Shown in pieces: positions 52,369 to 61,240 of a DNA stretch of 64,000 nucleotides (the stretch's first letter is position 1; each line of letters starts with the position of its first letter). Origin of the DNA: Bacteroidota bacterium (lineage in GTDB: Bacteria; Bacteroidota; Ignavibacteria; UBA10030); assembly GCA_026416125.1 (NCBI GenBank), contig JAOAFT010000003.1, forward strand, positions 1 through 64,000, written 5' to 3'. Made by a program: the position numbers and the translations under genes. The notes beneath the pieces were generated by a model that had not been told where the DNA came from, searched no databases, and worked only from the letters and a program-made list of their open reading frames with translations.

Positions 52369-53568
52369 ATGATGCATGAAGACCATATCCTGACAGTCTC
52401 GGAACTAACAAGAGATATTAAATACATGCTCGAAATGAATTTTTCTCGAGTGTGGGTACAAGGTGAAATCTCTAACTTTAAACTCCATACATCAGGTCAC
52501 ATGTATTTTACACTAAAAGATGAACGAGCTCAGCTCTCTGCTGTTTTTTGGAGGAGTCGAAATACTTTAATGCCATTGAAACCAGTCGATGGGATGAAGG
52601 TTCTCGCCCTAGGTTCTATTACTGTTTATCCCCCGCATGGGAATTATCAGCTCGATGTTGAAAAACTCCAACCACTGGGCATTGGAGAACTCCAAATGCT
52701 TTTTGAACAACTGAAACGTAAATTAGCTGCAGAAGGGTTATTCGATGCTCGTCACAAGAAACCAATTCCACGGTATCCGCAGCGCATAGGTGTTATCACC
52801 TCAGAAACTGGGGCTGCACTTCGTGACATTCTTACTATACTAGCACGACGAAACCCAAGCATTGAAGTTGTTCTCTACCCAGTACGAGTACAAGGAGTTG
52901 GAGCAGCAGAAGAAATTGCGCAGGCCATTCGTGAATGTAATGAGTACGGTAACCTCGATGTTCTCATTATTGGTCGTGGTGGTGGATCATTAGAGGATTT
53001 GTGGCCATTTAATGAAGAAATTGTTGCTCGAGCAATCTATGAATCACACATTCCAACAATTAGTGCTGTTGGGCATGAAGTTGATGTAAGTATTGCAGAT
53101 TTTGTTGCAGATTTACGTGCACCTACACCCTCTGCGGCAGCAGAACTTGTTGCACGGGATAGAAATGAAATAGTTGCAGAGTTAGCTACTCGTACCGCCA
53201 CAATGCGAAGAGTTATTCTCGCATACATTGATCAATTGAAGAACAGTGTTGTAATGAGTGTGAAGAGTTACGAATTTCATAAACCTCGTACAATGGTTCG
53301 TGAATACAATCAAAAAATTGACGATATTATTGAGCGGTTACATGTTTTAGTACCGTCGATGATCGAGTCAAAAACTATAACTCTCGGTACGATTGAAAAG
53401 CAATTACGCGCTTTAAATCCGTACAATGTTCTTCGCCGTGGATATACCATTGTACGAAAACATGGGAAAACGGTATCGAGTAGTGCATTGTTACATGCAA
53501 ATGATGAAGCAGAAATTCAATTTCACGATGGAATTGTAAATGCTCGTGTAGAAAGGACGCGAAAATGA
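52369..53568 (+). CDS. xseA: Exodeoxyribonuclease VII large subunit
   Basis: A 399-residue nuclease subunit. An N-terminal OB fold (about 8-105: VSELTRDIKYMLEMNFSRVW, GHMYFTLKDE) precedes the catalytic domain with GVITSETGAALRDIL, IIGRGGGSLEDLWPFN, and AVGHEVDVSIADFVADLRAPTPSAAAE, then a long coiled-coil tail. With XseB it degrades single-stranded DNA to oligonucleotides. The start is ATG at 52369 (a second ATG follows at once). A longer frame runs back into the clpX terminator and is rejected. Confidence 0.95.
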   Translation: MMHEDHILTVSELTRDIKYMLEMNFSRVWVQGEISNFKLHTSGHMYFTLKDERAQLSAVFWRSRNTLMPLKPVDGMKVLALGSITVYPPHGNYQLDVEKLQPLGIGELQMLFEQLKRKLAAEGLFDARHKKPIPRYPQRIGVITSETGAALRDILTILARRNPSIEVVLYPVRVQGVGAAEEIAQAIRECNEYGNLDVLIIGRGGGSLEDLWPFNEEIVARAIYESHIPTISAVGHEVDVSIADFVADLRAPTPSAAAELVARDRNEIVAELATRTATMRRVILAYIDQLKNSVVMSVKSYEFHKPRTMVREYNQKIDDIIERLHVLVPSMIESKTITLGTIEKQLRALNPYNVLRRGYTIVRKHGKTVSSSALLHANDEAEIQFHDGIVNARVERTRK

Positions 53569-53828
53569 CAAAGAAACAACGGAAAGGATCAATTGAAGAA
53601 ACGCTCAACAGACTTACAGAAATTGTTGAAACCCTCGAAAGTGGTGAAGTATCACTCGATGAAGCATTGAACTTATTTGAGGAGGGTGTGCATCTTACTA
53701 GAGAATGCAGCCAAAAGTTAAGGGCTGCTGAACTTCGAGTCCAGAAACTTGTCAAAACGCTCGAGGGTGAATTCGAATTAATGAACGTTTCTCCATCAAA
53801 TGAAACAATTGAAGAGGAGTATCAATGA
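53565..53828 (+). CDS. xseB: Exodeoxyribonuclease VII small subunit
   Basis: An 87-residue helical protein, family hallmark IEETLNRLTEIVETLESGEVSLDEALNLFEEG spread over residues 10-41. It binds the XseA coiled coil. Its ATG overlaps the xseA stop by 4 nt, and its stop overlaps the dxs start by 4 nt, so the three are translationally coupled. Confidence 0.95.
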   Translation: MTKKQRKGSIEETLNRLTEIVETLESGEVSLDEALNLFEEGVHLTRECSQKLRAAELRVQKLVKTLEGEFELMNVSPSNETIEEEYQ

Positions 53829-55750
53829 GTGTACAGCAGTACAGGTTTCTCTCAAAAATTGAGACACCAACAGATTTGAAAAAACTTTCTGTAAGCGACC
53901 TACGCACAGTATGTGCTGAAGTACGTGACTACCTCATCGATTGTGTATCGAAAACAGGTGGACATTTTGGTGCAGGGTTGGGCACCGTTGAACTTACAGT
54001 CGCGTTGCACTACGTTTTCAATACGCCTTATGACAAATTAATTTGGGATGTTGGACATCAAGCGTATCCTCATAAAATACTTACCGGTCGGCGCGATCGG
54101 ATGCTTACAATGAGAAAGCGTGGAGGACTAAGTGGGTTCCTGAGGCGTGATGAAAGTGAGTACGATGCCTTTGGTGCCGGACATGCAAGTACTGCAATCT
54201 CTGCTGCACTTGGAATGGCTGTTGCGCGCGACTTAAAAAGGGAACACTATAAAGTTATTGCTGTTGTTGGTGATGGATCAATGACAGGTGGAATGGCATA
54301 CGAAGCCATGAATAATGCTGGACTTCTTAAGAAAGATTTAATCGTCGTGCTCAATGATAATCAGATGATATCTCTTTCCACTCATAATCCTGGTGGATGG
54401 TCGTTCCATGAATACTTTGCCCACATGCTTGCTCATCCTGCATACAACCGATTGAAAGCAAATGTGTGGGAACTAACTGGCAAGCTTGATTCATTTGGTG
54501 ATCGGCTTCGTACCCTTGCTCATAAAATGGAACAAGGAATAAAAGCAGTTGTCACACCAGGAATGCTTTTCGAAGCACTTGGTTTTCGGTACTTCGGTCC
54601 TGTCAATGGCCACAATGTTGGAAAGCTTGTTGAAATCTTTCGTCATGTAAAAGATTTAAAAGGCCCTATTCTTATCCATGTCATTACCCAAAAAGGGAAA
54701 GGGTACCCACCGGCTGAGCGTGATGCAACACGTCTCCATGGGGTTAATCCATTTGATAAACTTACTGGTGAAGAATTCCCGAGTACAACAAATGCACCAG
54801 CGTACACAACAATTTTTGGAGATGCTCTTGTTGAACTTTGCCAGCAAAATGAGCGTATTGTTGGCATTACTGCAGCTATGCCCGATGGTACGGGCTTAAT
54901 ACGACTCCAAGAGACATATCCTGATCGTTTCTTCGATGTAGGAATTGCCGAAGAGCATGCGGTGACATTTGCTGCAGGACTTGCAGCAGAGGGGATGATC
55001 CCAGTTGTAGCAATCTACTCATCGTTTCTCCAACGAGCATTTGATCAAATTATTCACGATTGTGCAATTCAAAATCTTCACGTTGTTTTTGTACTCGATC
55101 GAGGTGGTCTTGTTGGTGCCGATGGCCCTACACACCACGGTGCACTCGATTTATCGTATCTTCGATGTATTCAGGGAATGGTTGTGATGGCTCCCAAGGA
55201 TGAGCAAGAGCTTCGTGACATGCTCTACACGGCAATTGAGTATACGAAAGGACCAATTGCAATGCGATACCCTCGTGCACAAGCACGGGGGGTACCCTTA
55301 CGTTCTAAGTTTCAAAAAATCGACATTGGAAAAGGGGAAATCCTGCGTCCAGGAAAGGATATTGCTCTCCTTGCGATTGGTAATATGGTGTACCCATCAC
55401 TCGAAGCAGCTGAAATTCTCCAACAACGTGGTATTAGCGCAGAAGTTGTTAATATGCGATTTGCTAAACCTATCGACATAGAATTGTTACAGGAGCTTGC
55501 TTCTCGTATTCGAGTATTTATGACCGTAGAAGATAATTCAGTGCGTGGTGGATTTGGTGCCGGTATCCTTGAGGCTCTTGCTGAATGTGGCATTACGAAC
55601 GTTGCTGTACACCTCCACGGACTCCCAGATTCGTTTGTCGAACACGGATCATTAACAGAACTCTATAGACAACTCAATCTTGATCCAGAAGGTATTGCTC
55701 ATGTAGTCGAACGCGTTCTCCAGGAATCACTCCAATCATTACAACAGTGA
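53825..55750 (+). CDS. dxs: 1-deoxy-D-xylulose-5-phosphate synthase
   Basis: A 641-residue TPP-dependent transketolase-like enzyme, first step of the MEP isoprenoid pathway (pyruvate plus glyceraldehyde 3-phosphate). The TPP/Mg motif is VGDGSMTGGMAYEAMNNAG near residue 150. Also present are HPGHQ-like WDVGHQAYPHKILTGR, the active-site region DVGIAEEHAVTFAAG, and DRGGLVGADGPTHHG. It overlaps xseB upstream. Confidence 0.97.
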   Translation: MSVQQYRFLSKIETPTDLKKLSVSDLRTVCAEVRDYLIDCVSKTGGHFGAGLGTVELTVALHYVFNTPYDKLIWDVGHQAYPHKILTGRRDRMLTMRKRGGLSGFLRRDESEYDAFGAGHASTAISAALGMAVARDLKREHYKVIAVVGDGSMTGGMAYEAMNNAGLLKKDLIVVLNDNQMISLSTHNPGGWSFHEYFAHMLAHPAYNRLKANVWELTGKLDSFGDRLRTLAHKMEQGIKAVVTPGMLFEALGFRYFGPVNGHNVGKLVEIFRHVKDLKGPILIHVITQKGKGYPPAERDATRLHGVNPFDKLTGEEFPSTTNAPAYTTIFGDALVELCQQNERIVGITAAMPDGTGLIRLQETYPDRFFDVGIAEEHAVTFAAGLAAEGMIPVVAIYSSFLQRAFDQIIHDCAIQNLHVVFVLDRGGLVGADGPTHHGALDLSYLRCIQGMVVMAPKDEQELRDMLYTAIEYTKGPIAMRYPRAQARGVPLRSKFQKIDIGKGEILRPGKDIALLAIGNMVYPSLEAAEILQQRGISAEVVNMRFAKPIDIELLQELASRIRVFMTVEDNSVRGGFGAGILEALAECGITNVAVHLHGLPDSFVEHGSLTELYRQLNLDPEGIAHVVERVLQESLQSLQQ

Positions 55751-55760
55751 GAGCTTACAA

Positions 55761-56771
55761 ATGGAAAAGATAAAAATTGGTATTGTTGGACTTGGGAATA
55801 TAGCACAAACAGCACATCTTCCCATTCTTGCCCGTATGCCAGAAGTAGAAATTGTCGCACTCTGCGATAGTGATCGTGCAAAAGCACAGTATCTTGCTGA
55901 GAAGTATGCAGTCCGACGCTACTACAACAACTATGAAAAAATGCTTACCGTTGAGCAAGAGATGCAAGGTGTCGATATTTGTACTCCAACAGTGCTTCAT
56001 AAAGAAATGGCTCTCGCTGCTATCGAAGCAAGACGACATGTATTAGTAGAAAAACCACTCGCCCGAACACAAAAGGAAGCAGAAGAAATAGTCAACGCTG
56101 CAAAGAAAAATCACGTAAAACTCATGGTAGGTATGAACAATCGGTTCCGACCCGATGCTATGATACTAAAGAGTTTCATCGAGGATCGTGCACTTGGAAA
56201 AATTTATTACACGAAAGCTGGATGGTTTAAACGACTTGATGAACATTCACACTGGTTTACGCGGAAAACAGAGTCAGGTGGAGGGGTTGTACTCGATTTG
56301 GGAATTGTGATGTTTGATCTTGCTTTATGGATGATGGGGTATCCGGAAGTAAAACAAGTAATGGCAACGCACTATGCCCATTGGACAAAAGGGGTTGAGG
56401 ATACTGCACTCATCTACCTAAAAATGAAGAACGATGCAACGCTCACGATCGAAGCTAGTTGGGCATTTGAATCGACAAGTGATTTTTTCTATTGTGATTG
56501 TTTTGGGACAGAGGGCAGTGGATCGCTAAATCCATTTCGCATTGTAAAGCGTATGCATGGAAGCTTGGTTAATGTAGCCCCAGCCACCGTTGAGAGTCCG
56601 CAAGTACTCTATCGAAAATCGTATGAAAATGAGCTTAAGCATTGGATTGGAGCTCTTCGTGGACTCCACCCTGTTATTTCTACTGGGGAAGAAGCAGTGC
56701 ATCGAATGAAAATTGTTGATCTCATTTATAAGTCAGCGAAACATGGTAAAGCGTTCATTGTGAAAGATTGA
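55761..56771 (+). CDS. Gfo/Idh/MocA-family NAD(P)-dependent oxidoreductase
   Basis: A 336-residue dehydrogenase with an N-terminal Rossmann domain (IGIVGLGNIAQTAHLP, VDICTPTVLHKEMA) and the catalytic lysine motif EKPLAR near residue 96. The C-terminal alpha/beta substrate domain carries GGGVVLDLGIVMFDLALWMMG. Relatives oxidise sugars, inositols or reduce biliverdin; the substrate here is unknown. It begins 10 nt after dxs and overlaps the DUF62 gene, so it belongs to the same operon. Confidence 0.92.
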   Translation: MEKIKIGIVGLGNIAQTAHLPILARMPEVEIVALCDSDRAKAQYLAEKYAVRRYYNNYEKMLTVEQEMQGVDICTPTVLHKEMALAAIEARRHVLVEKPLARTQKEAEEIVNAAKKNHVKLMVGMNNRFRPDAMILKSFIEDRALGKIYYTKAGWFKRLDEHSHWFTRKTESGGGVVLDLGIVMFDLALWMMGYPEVKQVMATHYAHWTKGVEDTALIYLKMKNDATLTIEASWAFESTSDFFYCDCFGTEGSGSLNPFRIVKRMHGSLVNVAPATVESPQVLYRKSYENELKHWIGALRGLHPVISTGEEAVHRMKIVDLIYKSAKHGKAFIVKD

Positions 56772-57574
56772 TGAGCAGTACACACCACCATATCATTGCA
56801 CTCTTGACAGATTTTGGCCTCAATGATCATTACGTTGGTGTACTCAAAGCTGTTCTCCTTGCTCGGAACGATTCTCTTGTTGTTGTTGACATATCACACA
56901 CCGTTGAACCTGGGAATACGCTTGAAGGTGCATTTCTTCTATGGGCTTCGTACAAATACTTTCCCAATGGGACGATATTTGTATGTGTTGTTGATCCAGG
57001 CGTTGGTACAGATCGAAGACTTCTGTGTATGCAAACGGAAAAGTACATTTTCCTTGCTCCTGATAATGGTCTACTCGATTGGGTTCGGTACGAGCAGCGT
57101 ACTTCAAAAGTATTTGCACTTGATTTTCGGAAATGTAAGACCATATTGCCTGGAGTTATTTCGTCGACGTTCCATGGGCGGGATATCCTTGCACCCGTTG
57201 CAGCAGCACTGACACAAGGGTACTGGATCAATGAACTCTGTACAAAAGTTGCTCTAGATTCCCCTCTGCAGCCGTTGTGTATATCAAAGAATACTGGCTC
57301 TCCCCCACGGGTGGTTCACATCGATCGCTTTGGAAATATTAGTACAAATATTTTCTTAGGGACGTACGAACAGGGCGTACAGTGTGTCAAAGCTATTACA
57401 CTTGGGTCATGCCGCATCGAACAGTGGGTGCGTACCTACGGTGATGCTGAAGGAGGAACCCCGGTCTTGCTCATTGGGAGTTGTGGTGTTGTTGAAATTG
57501 CAATGAATAGAAAGAGTGCTGCACGCGAGCTGAACATTTCACTTACGACACCAGTAGTAGTAGAATGGCACTAA
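56771..57574 (+). CDS. SAM hydrolase/hydroxide adenosyltransferase (DUF62)
   Basis: A 267-residue protein of the S-adenosylmethionine hydroxide adenosyltransferase family, related to fluorinase and chlorinase, which splits SAM to adenosine and methionine. Family motifs are LLTDFGLNDHYVGVLKAV at the N-terminus, the DISHTVEPGN segment, VVDPGVGTDRR, APDNGLLDWV, and VHIDRFGNISTNI in the C-terminal barrel. ATG at 56771 shares its A with the upstream stop codon TGA. It overlaps ribD by 10 nt. Confidence 0.92.
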   Translation: MSSTHHHIIALLTDFGLNDHYVGVLKAVLLARNDSLVVVDISHTVEPGNTLEGAFLLWASYKYFPNGTIFVCVVDPGVGTDRRLLCMQTEKYIFLAPDNGLLDWVRYEQRTSKVFALDFRKCKTILPGVISSTFHGRDILAPVAAALTQGYWINELCTKVALDSPLQPLCISKNTGSPPRVVHIDRFGNISTNIFLGTYEQGVQCVKAITLGSCRIEQWVRTYGDAEGGTPVLLIGSCGVVEIAMNRKSAARELNISLTTPVVVEWH

Positions 57575-58662
57575 GCACAGAAATACACAAACGATACATG
57601 GAACGCTGCCTCGAGCTTGCCAAACGAGGAAGTGGCACCGTTCATCCCAACCCTATGGTTGGATGTGTCATTGTGAAAAATAAAAGAGTAGTTGGTGAAG
57701 GCTATCACGCGCGGTATGGTGGACCACATGCTGAAGTAAATGCCTTAGCACGAGCTGGTGTGAAAGCACGTGGAGCTACGGTATATGTAAATTTAGAGCC
57801 GTGCGCCCACTACGGTAAGACACCTCCATGTGCTGAAGCGTTGGTCAGTGCTGGCGTACACCATGTCGTTATCGCTACTCGTGATCCGAATCCACTTGTG
57901 AATGGAAAGGGTCTTGAAGTATTGCGTCGTGCTGGTGTTAAGGTAACAGTTGGTGTCTTGGAAGATGAAGCACGAAAGCTCAATGAGAAATTCTTTTTTG
58001 CTATGGAACGTGGATTACCGTATGTAGCGTTAAAAATTGCTCAAACGATCGATGGAATGTTAGTTGATGCCTATGGTCGTTCGCAGTGGATTACATGCGA
58101 AGAAGCTAGGCGCGAAGCGCATCGACTTCGAAGTATTTACGATGCGATACTTGTTGGAGCACGGACAGTAGCAATCGATGATCCACAACTTACTGTTCGT
58201 CTTGTCTATGGTCGCAATCCAACACGAGTGATTCTCGATGGTGGTTTAAGTGTCCCAGAGAAAGCAAAAGTATTGGATATTGCAAGTGCCAGAACAATTA
58301 TTATTACCTCTGGAAAAGCATTGGAAGTAAAAAGGAGGAAAGCACTGCGCTTGGAACGACGTGGTGTTGAAGTGTACGGTGTTGGAGCCACGAAACAAGT
58401 ACCACTGAAATCAGTACTTCAATTGTTGGGAAGCTTGGGAGTTACTTCGCTCCTTGTAGAGGGAGGACCTGCAACGCATGCACTTTTTCTCAAAGAAAAC
58501 TATGTTCAGAAAGTGTACTGTGTTATTGCTCCTCTTGTGCTTGGTGGAGGAAAGGGAATACAGTTTCATCCGCCTCTTCCTTTAGCAAAGTCACGGAAAC
58601 TTCTCATTACAGCAGTACGTCAGCTTGGCAGCGATGTCCTGCTTGAAGCATCACCGATGTAA
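57565..58662 (+). CDS. ribD: Bifunctional riboflavin biosynthesis protein RibD
   Basis: A 365-residue bifunctional enzyme. The N-terminal CMP/dCMP deaminase-type domain (about 5-130) has the zinc ligands in GGPHAEVNAL and EPCAHYGKTPPC. The C-terminal reductase domain (about 148-360) has DAILVGARTVAIDDPQLTVR and VEGGPATHALFL. It deaminates and then reduces the pyrimidine intermediate of riboflavin synthesis. ribE follows after 21 nt. No FMN riboswitch was seen upstream. Confidence 0.96.
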   Translation: MALSTEIHKRYMERCLELAKRGSGTVHPNPMVGCVIVKNKRVVGEGYHARYGGPHAEVNALARAGVKARGATVYVNLEPCAHYGKTPPCAEALVSAGVHHVVIATRDPNPLVNGKGLEVLRRAGVKVTVGVLEDEARKLNEKFFFAMERGLPYVALKIAQTIDGMLVDAYGRSQWITCEEARREAHRLRSIYDAILVGARTVAIDDPQLTVRLVYGRNPTRVILDGGLSVPEKAKVLDIASARTIIITSGKALEVKRRKALRLERRGVEVYGVGATKQVPLKSVLQLLGSLGVTSLLVEGGPATHALFLKENYVQKVYCVIAPLVLGGGKGIQFHPPLPLAKSRKLLITAVRQLGSDVLLEASPM

Positions 58663-58683
58663 AGATATTAGAAAGGAGGCATC

Positions 58684-59304
58684 ATGTTTACAGGACTCGT
58701 GGAAGAAATGGGAATTGTGAAAAATCTACGGTATGTTGATGGCAGTATTGTTTTTACTATTCATGCGAAGAGTACTCTCCATGACTTGAAGGTCGATCAC
58801 AGTATTGCCGTCGATGGTGTTTGCTTGACTGTTATTAAGCGGACAAAAACAACATTCGATGTACAAGCAGTTGAAGAAACACTTAAGAAAACAACCCTGG
58901 GAAATCTTGTTGTTGGTAGCGCTGTGAACCTTGAGCGTTCATTACTTCCACAGAGTCGTTTAGGTGGACACTTTGTTTTGGGGCATGTTGATGGTATAGG
59001 GCGGGTGACAAGAATTGAACCGCGCGAAAGCAGTTGGATGTTCTGGTTTAGAGTACCACCAAAATTCGCAAAGTACCTTATCCCTGTTGGTTCTGTAGCC
59101 GTCAATGGGGTAAGTTTAACGGTTGCAGAATTGAAAGGTAACGAATTCGGAGTTTCTATTATTCCACACACAATGGAAGTTACAACTTTTCGATTCCTTA
59201 AACCGAACGACACAGTAAACATTGAATTTGACATGATCGGTAAATACGTTGAACGATTACTCGTTGCTTACCATAAGTCACGGAAGAACCAAGTGTACCG
59301 CTAA
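58684..59304 (+). CDS. ribE: Riboflavin synthase alpha chain
   Basis: A 206-residue protein of two similar lumazine-binding barrels. The first begins MFTGLVEEMG with VDGVCLTV; the second contains GHFVLGHVDGIG and VNGVSLTVAE. It dismutates two 6,7-dimethyl-8-ribityllumazines to riboflavin. AAAGGAGG precedes the ATG. It is the last gene of the xseA-to-ribE run; ribBA and ribH are not in the window. It converges on arsC with 4 nt between. Confidence 0.96.
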   Translation: MFTGLVEEMGIVKNLRYVDGSIVFTIHAKSTLHDLKVDHSIAVDGVCLTVIKRTKTTFDVQAVEETLKKTTLGNLVVGSAVNLERSLLPQSRLGGHFVLGHVDGIGRVTRIEPRESSWMFWFRVPPKFAKYLIPVGSVAVNGVSLTVAELKGNEFGVSIIPHTMEVTTFRFLKPNDTVNIEFDMIGKYVERLLVAYHKSRKNQVYR

Positions 59305-59308
59305 CTGT

Positions 59309-59746
59309 TCACAGTGAAGGCTGGTGTTGAATCGCCGATGTGTAGAACTCCTTCAGTCGTTCTTTCATTTCGTCGCGTACACGGCGGTGAGCTTCGAGTA
59401 CCTCATCCTCAGTACCCTCAGCAAAGGTCGGGTCATCAAATCCGATGTGGAGACGATGTTTGACAGTACCCGAAAACACAGGACACGTTTCTCGTGCATG
59501 ATCACACACAGTAATGACGTAATCGAAGGGTTGGTTGAGAAATTGGTCAACATGTTTAGGAACTGCTTTACTAATATCGATACCGATTTCACTCATCACC
59601 TGGATAGCTTTTGAACTTACCCTCGATGCTGGCATTGTACCAGCTGAGTACACTTCGAGGTGAGGATCGATACTTTTAAGAATCCCTTCAGCCATTTGAC
59701 TTCGACACGAATTTCCTGTGCAAAGAATAAGAATACGTATTGCCAT
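59309..59746 (-). CDS. arsC: Arsenate reductase, thioredoxin-coupled LMW-phosphatase type
   Basis: A 145-residue protein with the low-molecular-weight phosphatase P-loop CTGNSCRS (Cys10, CX5R). A downstream cysteine pair in VCDHARETCPVFSG is the set used by thioredoxin-linked ArsC to resolve the arsenate thiol adduct. It would reduce arsenate to arsenite. It follows the nitroreductase gene by 18 nt on the same strand. An arsenic efflux role for the neighbouring permease is plausible. Confidence 0.88.
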   Translation of the reverse strand: MAIRILILCTGNSCRSQMAEGILKSIDPHLEVYSAGTMPASRVSSKAIQVMSEIGIDISKAVPKHVDQFLNQPFDYVITVCDHARETCPVFSGTVKHRLHIGFDDPTFAEGTEDEVLEAHRRVRDEMKERLKEFYTSAIQHQPSL

Positions 59747-59764
59747 TGATTGTCCTTTCCTTTA

Positions 59765-60616
59765 TTAAAATTCTTGCCATGATACTATGTACTCAGTATT
59801 TTCAGGAGTTGCAATTTGAGGATCAACGTGTTTCCATGCCCCATGAATATGAAGCTCACGGGCAGTGAGTTCAAAGTGACACAGTGCAATTCCAAGATCA
59901 ACTCTCTGTAAATCAGGTAAGCGAAGCATAGTAAAGAGGAGGCTTCCTTTTCCATATCCTTTCGTTCGTTGTAGGTAGAAATGCCAGAACTGAGAGTGAT
60001 GTACTACTCGCCACGGCTGTTTGTTCGAAGCAGAGGGTGCGAGGCGTACCATTTCGAGGGGTTGCGCGTATATTCCGGCTTTGTCGGGGCTCAGGGGTGT
60101 CTCGAAGGTGCCGTCGAAAAATAAGTGTTCAAATGGTACTCGAGCATAGCCACGTGCAGCACGACGGATGAAATTGTCACGTGCATAGTCAGTTTCGTAT
60201 CCTACAGAAACAATCGCAGGAAGTACTTCGTTTTCTCGTAACTTTATTTTTTGGGCAAACCTACTGCGTGTAAAAATTCCCCCGATCCAACATGTCCCTA
60301 GACCAAGTTCTGTTGCTTTAAGAACCGCATGTTCTACAACATATCCGTATTCCTCTAACGAAGTTGGAGTGTTTTCAATTGCTCCAACAATGAATCCTTG
60401 AGGATTCTTAACGCTTCCATATGCTGCCAATCCTTCGAGTGCCTGTTGGTCATCAGGTGTAGATGCGAGGAGCATTAACCGAATTGGTGTTCCAAAGGGA
60501 CCGTTGGTTAAAGTTGTTAACCACTGAGAAAGTAACATTCGGTGATGAGCCTGTAAGAGGTTCTGTTTGTATTCTCGACATGAATAGCGTGCTTTGATAA
60601 CTTTTGTAATATTCAT
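59765..60616 (-). CDS. Nitroreductase-family protein (TM1586-like)
   Basis: A 283-residue protein of the nitroreductase fold, two halves in one chain. The N-terminal half has IKARYSCREYKQN and ATELGLGTCWIGGIF. The C-terminal half has RLAPSASNKQPWRVVHH and DLGIALCHFELTARELH. This duplication resembles the TM1586-type putative nitroreductases that need no dimer for flavin binding. Substrate unknown. It starts an arsC-containing transcript. Confidence 0.86.
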   Translation of the reverse strand: MNITKVIKARYSCREYKQNLLQAHHRMLLSQWLTTLTNGPFGTPIRLMLLASTPDDQQALEGLAAYGSVKNPQGFIVGAIENTPTSLEEYGYVVEHAVLKATELGLGTCWIGGIFTRSRFAQKIKLRENEVLPAIVSVGYETDYARDNFIRRAARGYARVPFEHLFFDGTFETPLSPDKAGIYAQPLEMVRLAPSASNKQPWRVVHHSQFWHFYLQRTKGYGKGSLLFTMLRLPDLQRVDLGIALCHFELTARELHIHGAWKHVDPQIATPENTEYIVSWQEF

Positions 60617-60976
60617 AGTAAATGGTACTGAAGATTCTGCAATGCTTCTGTTATGAAATAGTAAAATTATTTACTCGGCAAGTATTCTCATATCGTATAA
60701 TGCATAAAAAATCTAATTTTTCTCATACGTAATTTCACAAGTTTATGGATTAAACCACGTTGAACTTTGAACTTGTGCATGAGCTGCTAGGATCTATTAT
60801 GACATACTAGGTAAATGGTATTGTGATTGATTGTTAACTAAAATACAGTAATGAAACATGTGGAGAAGACACACGTACCCATTAAATGAGTTTTCTCAAT
60901 GGATGTACGTTCTCACATGAAGCGTGAGTAATTATGGAACCACCGAAGCAAGTATTAAAGTATGTACGTGCAAGTA
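60617..60976. other. Intergenic region with inverted repeat
   Basis: 360 nt without a gene, upstream of the nitroreductase and downstream of the thioredoxin-like gene, both minus strand. ACGTACCCATT (60873-60883) and AATGGATGTACGT (60898-60910) form an imperfect inverted repeat that may end the permease-thioredoxin transcript, although no clear T tract follows. Confidence 0.45.
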
Positions 60977-61231
60977 TTACTGTTTTGTATTCTGTGCTTC
61001 TTCAAGCCAATGGATTACAGTACTTTTTGTTGGGATTTTTCCACTACTTACGAGTTTTCCATTGATAATGAGTCCAGGTGTGAGAAAAACACCATACTCG
61101 AGAAATTTATTTCGATCGGTGATTTTCTCAATACTTGCTGCAATGTTGAGTTCAGCACAGGCATTGCGAACAATTTGTTCAACAAGTTCACAGTTCCGGC
61201 ATCCTGGTCCAAGGATTTTAATTTCAATCAT
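60977..61231 (-). CDS. Thioredoxin-like small redox protein (CxxC)
   Basis: An 84-residue thioredoxin-fold protein of the 'redox-active disulfide protein 2' type: IKILGPGCRNCELVEQIV with the active site CRNC, and the cis-Pro loop VFLTPGLIINGKLV. Such proteins are repeatedly found beside DUF318 permeases, as here, 9 nt after the permease gene. It probably supplies electrons to, or accepts them from, a metalloid-handling partner. Confidence 0.88.
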   Translation of the reverse strand: MIEIKILGPGCRNCELVEQIVRNACAELNIAASIEKITDRNKFLEYGVFLTPGLIINGKLVSSGKIPTKSTVIHWLEEAQNTKQ

Positions 61232-61240
61232 ACTCTATCC

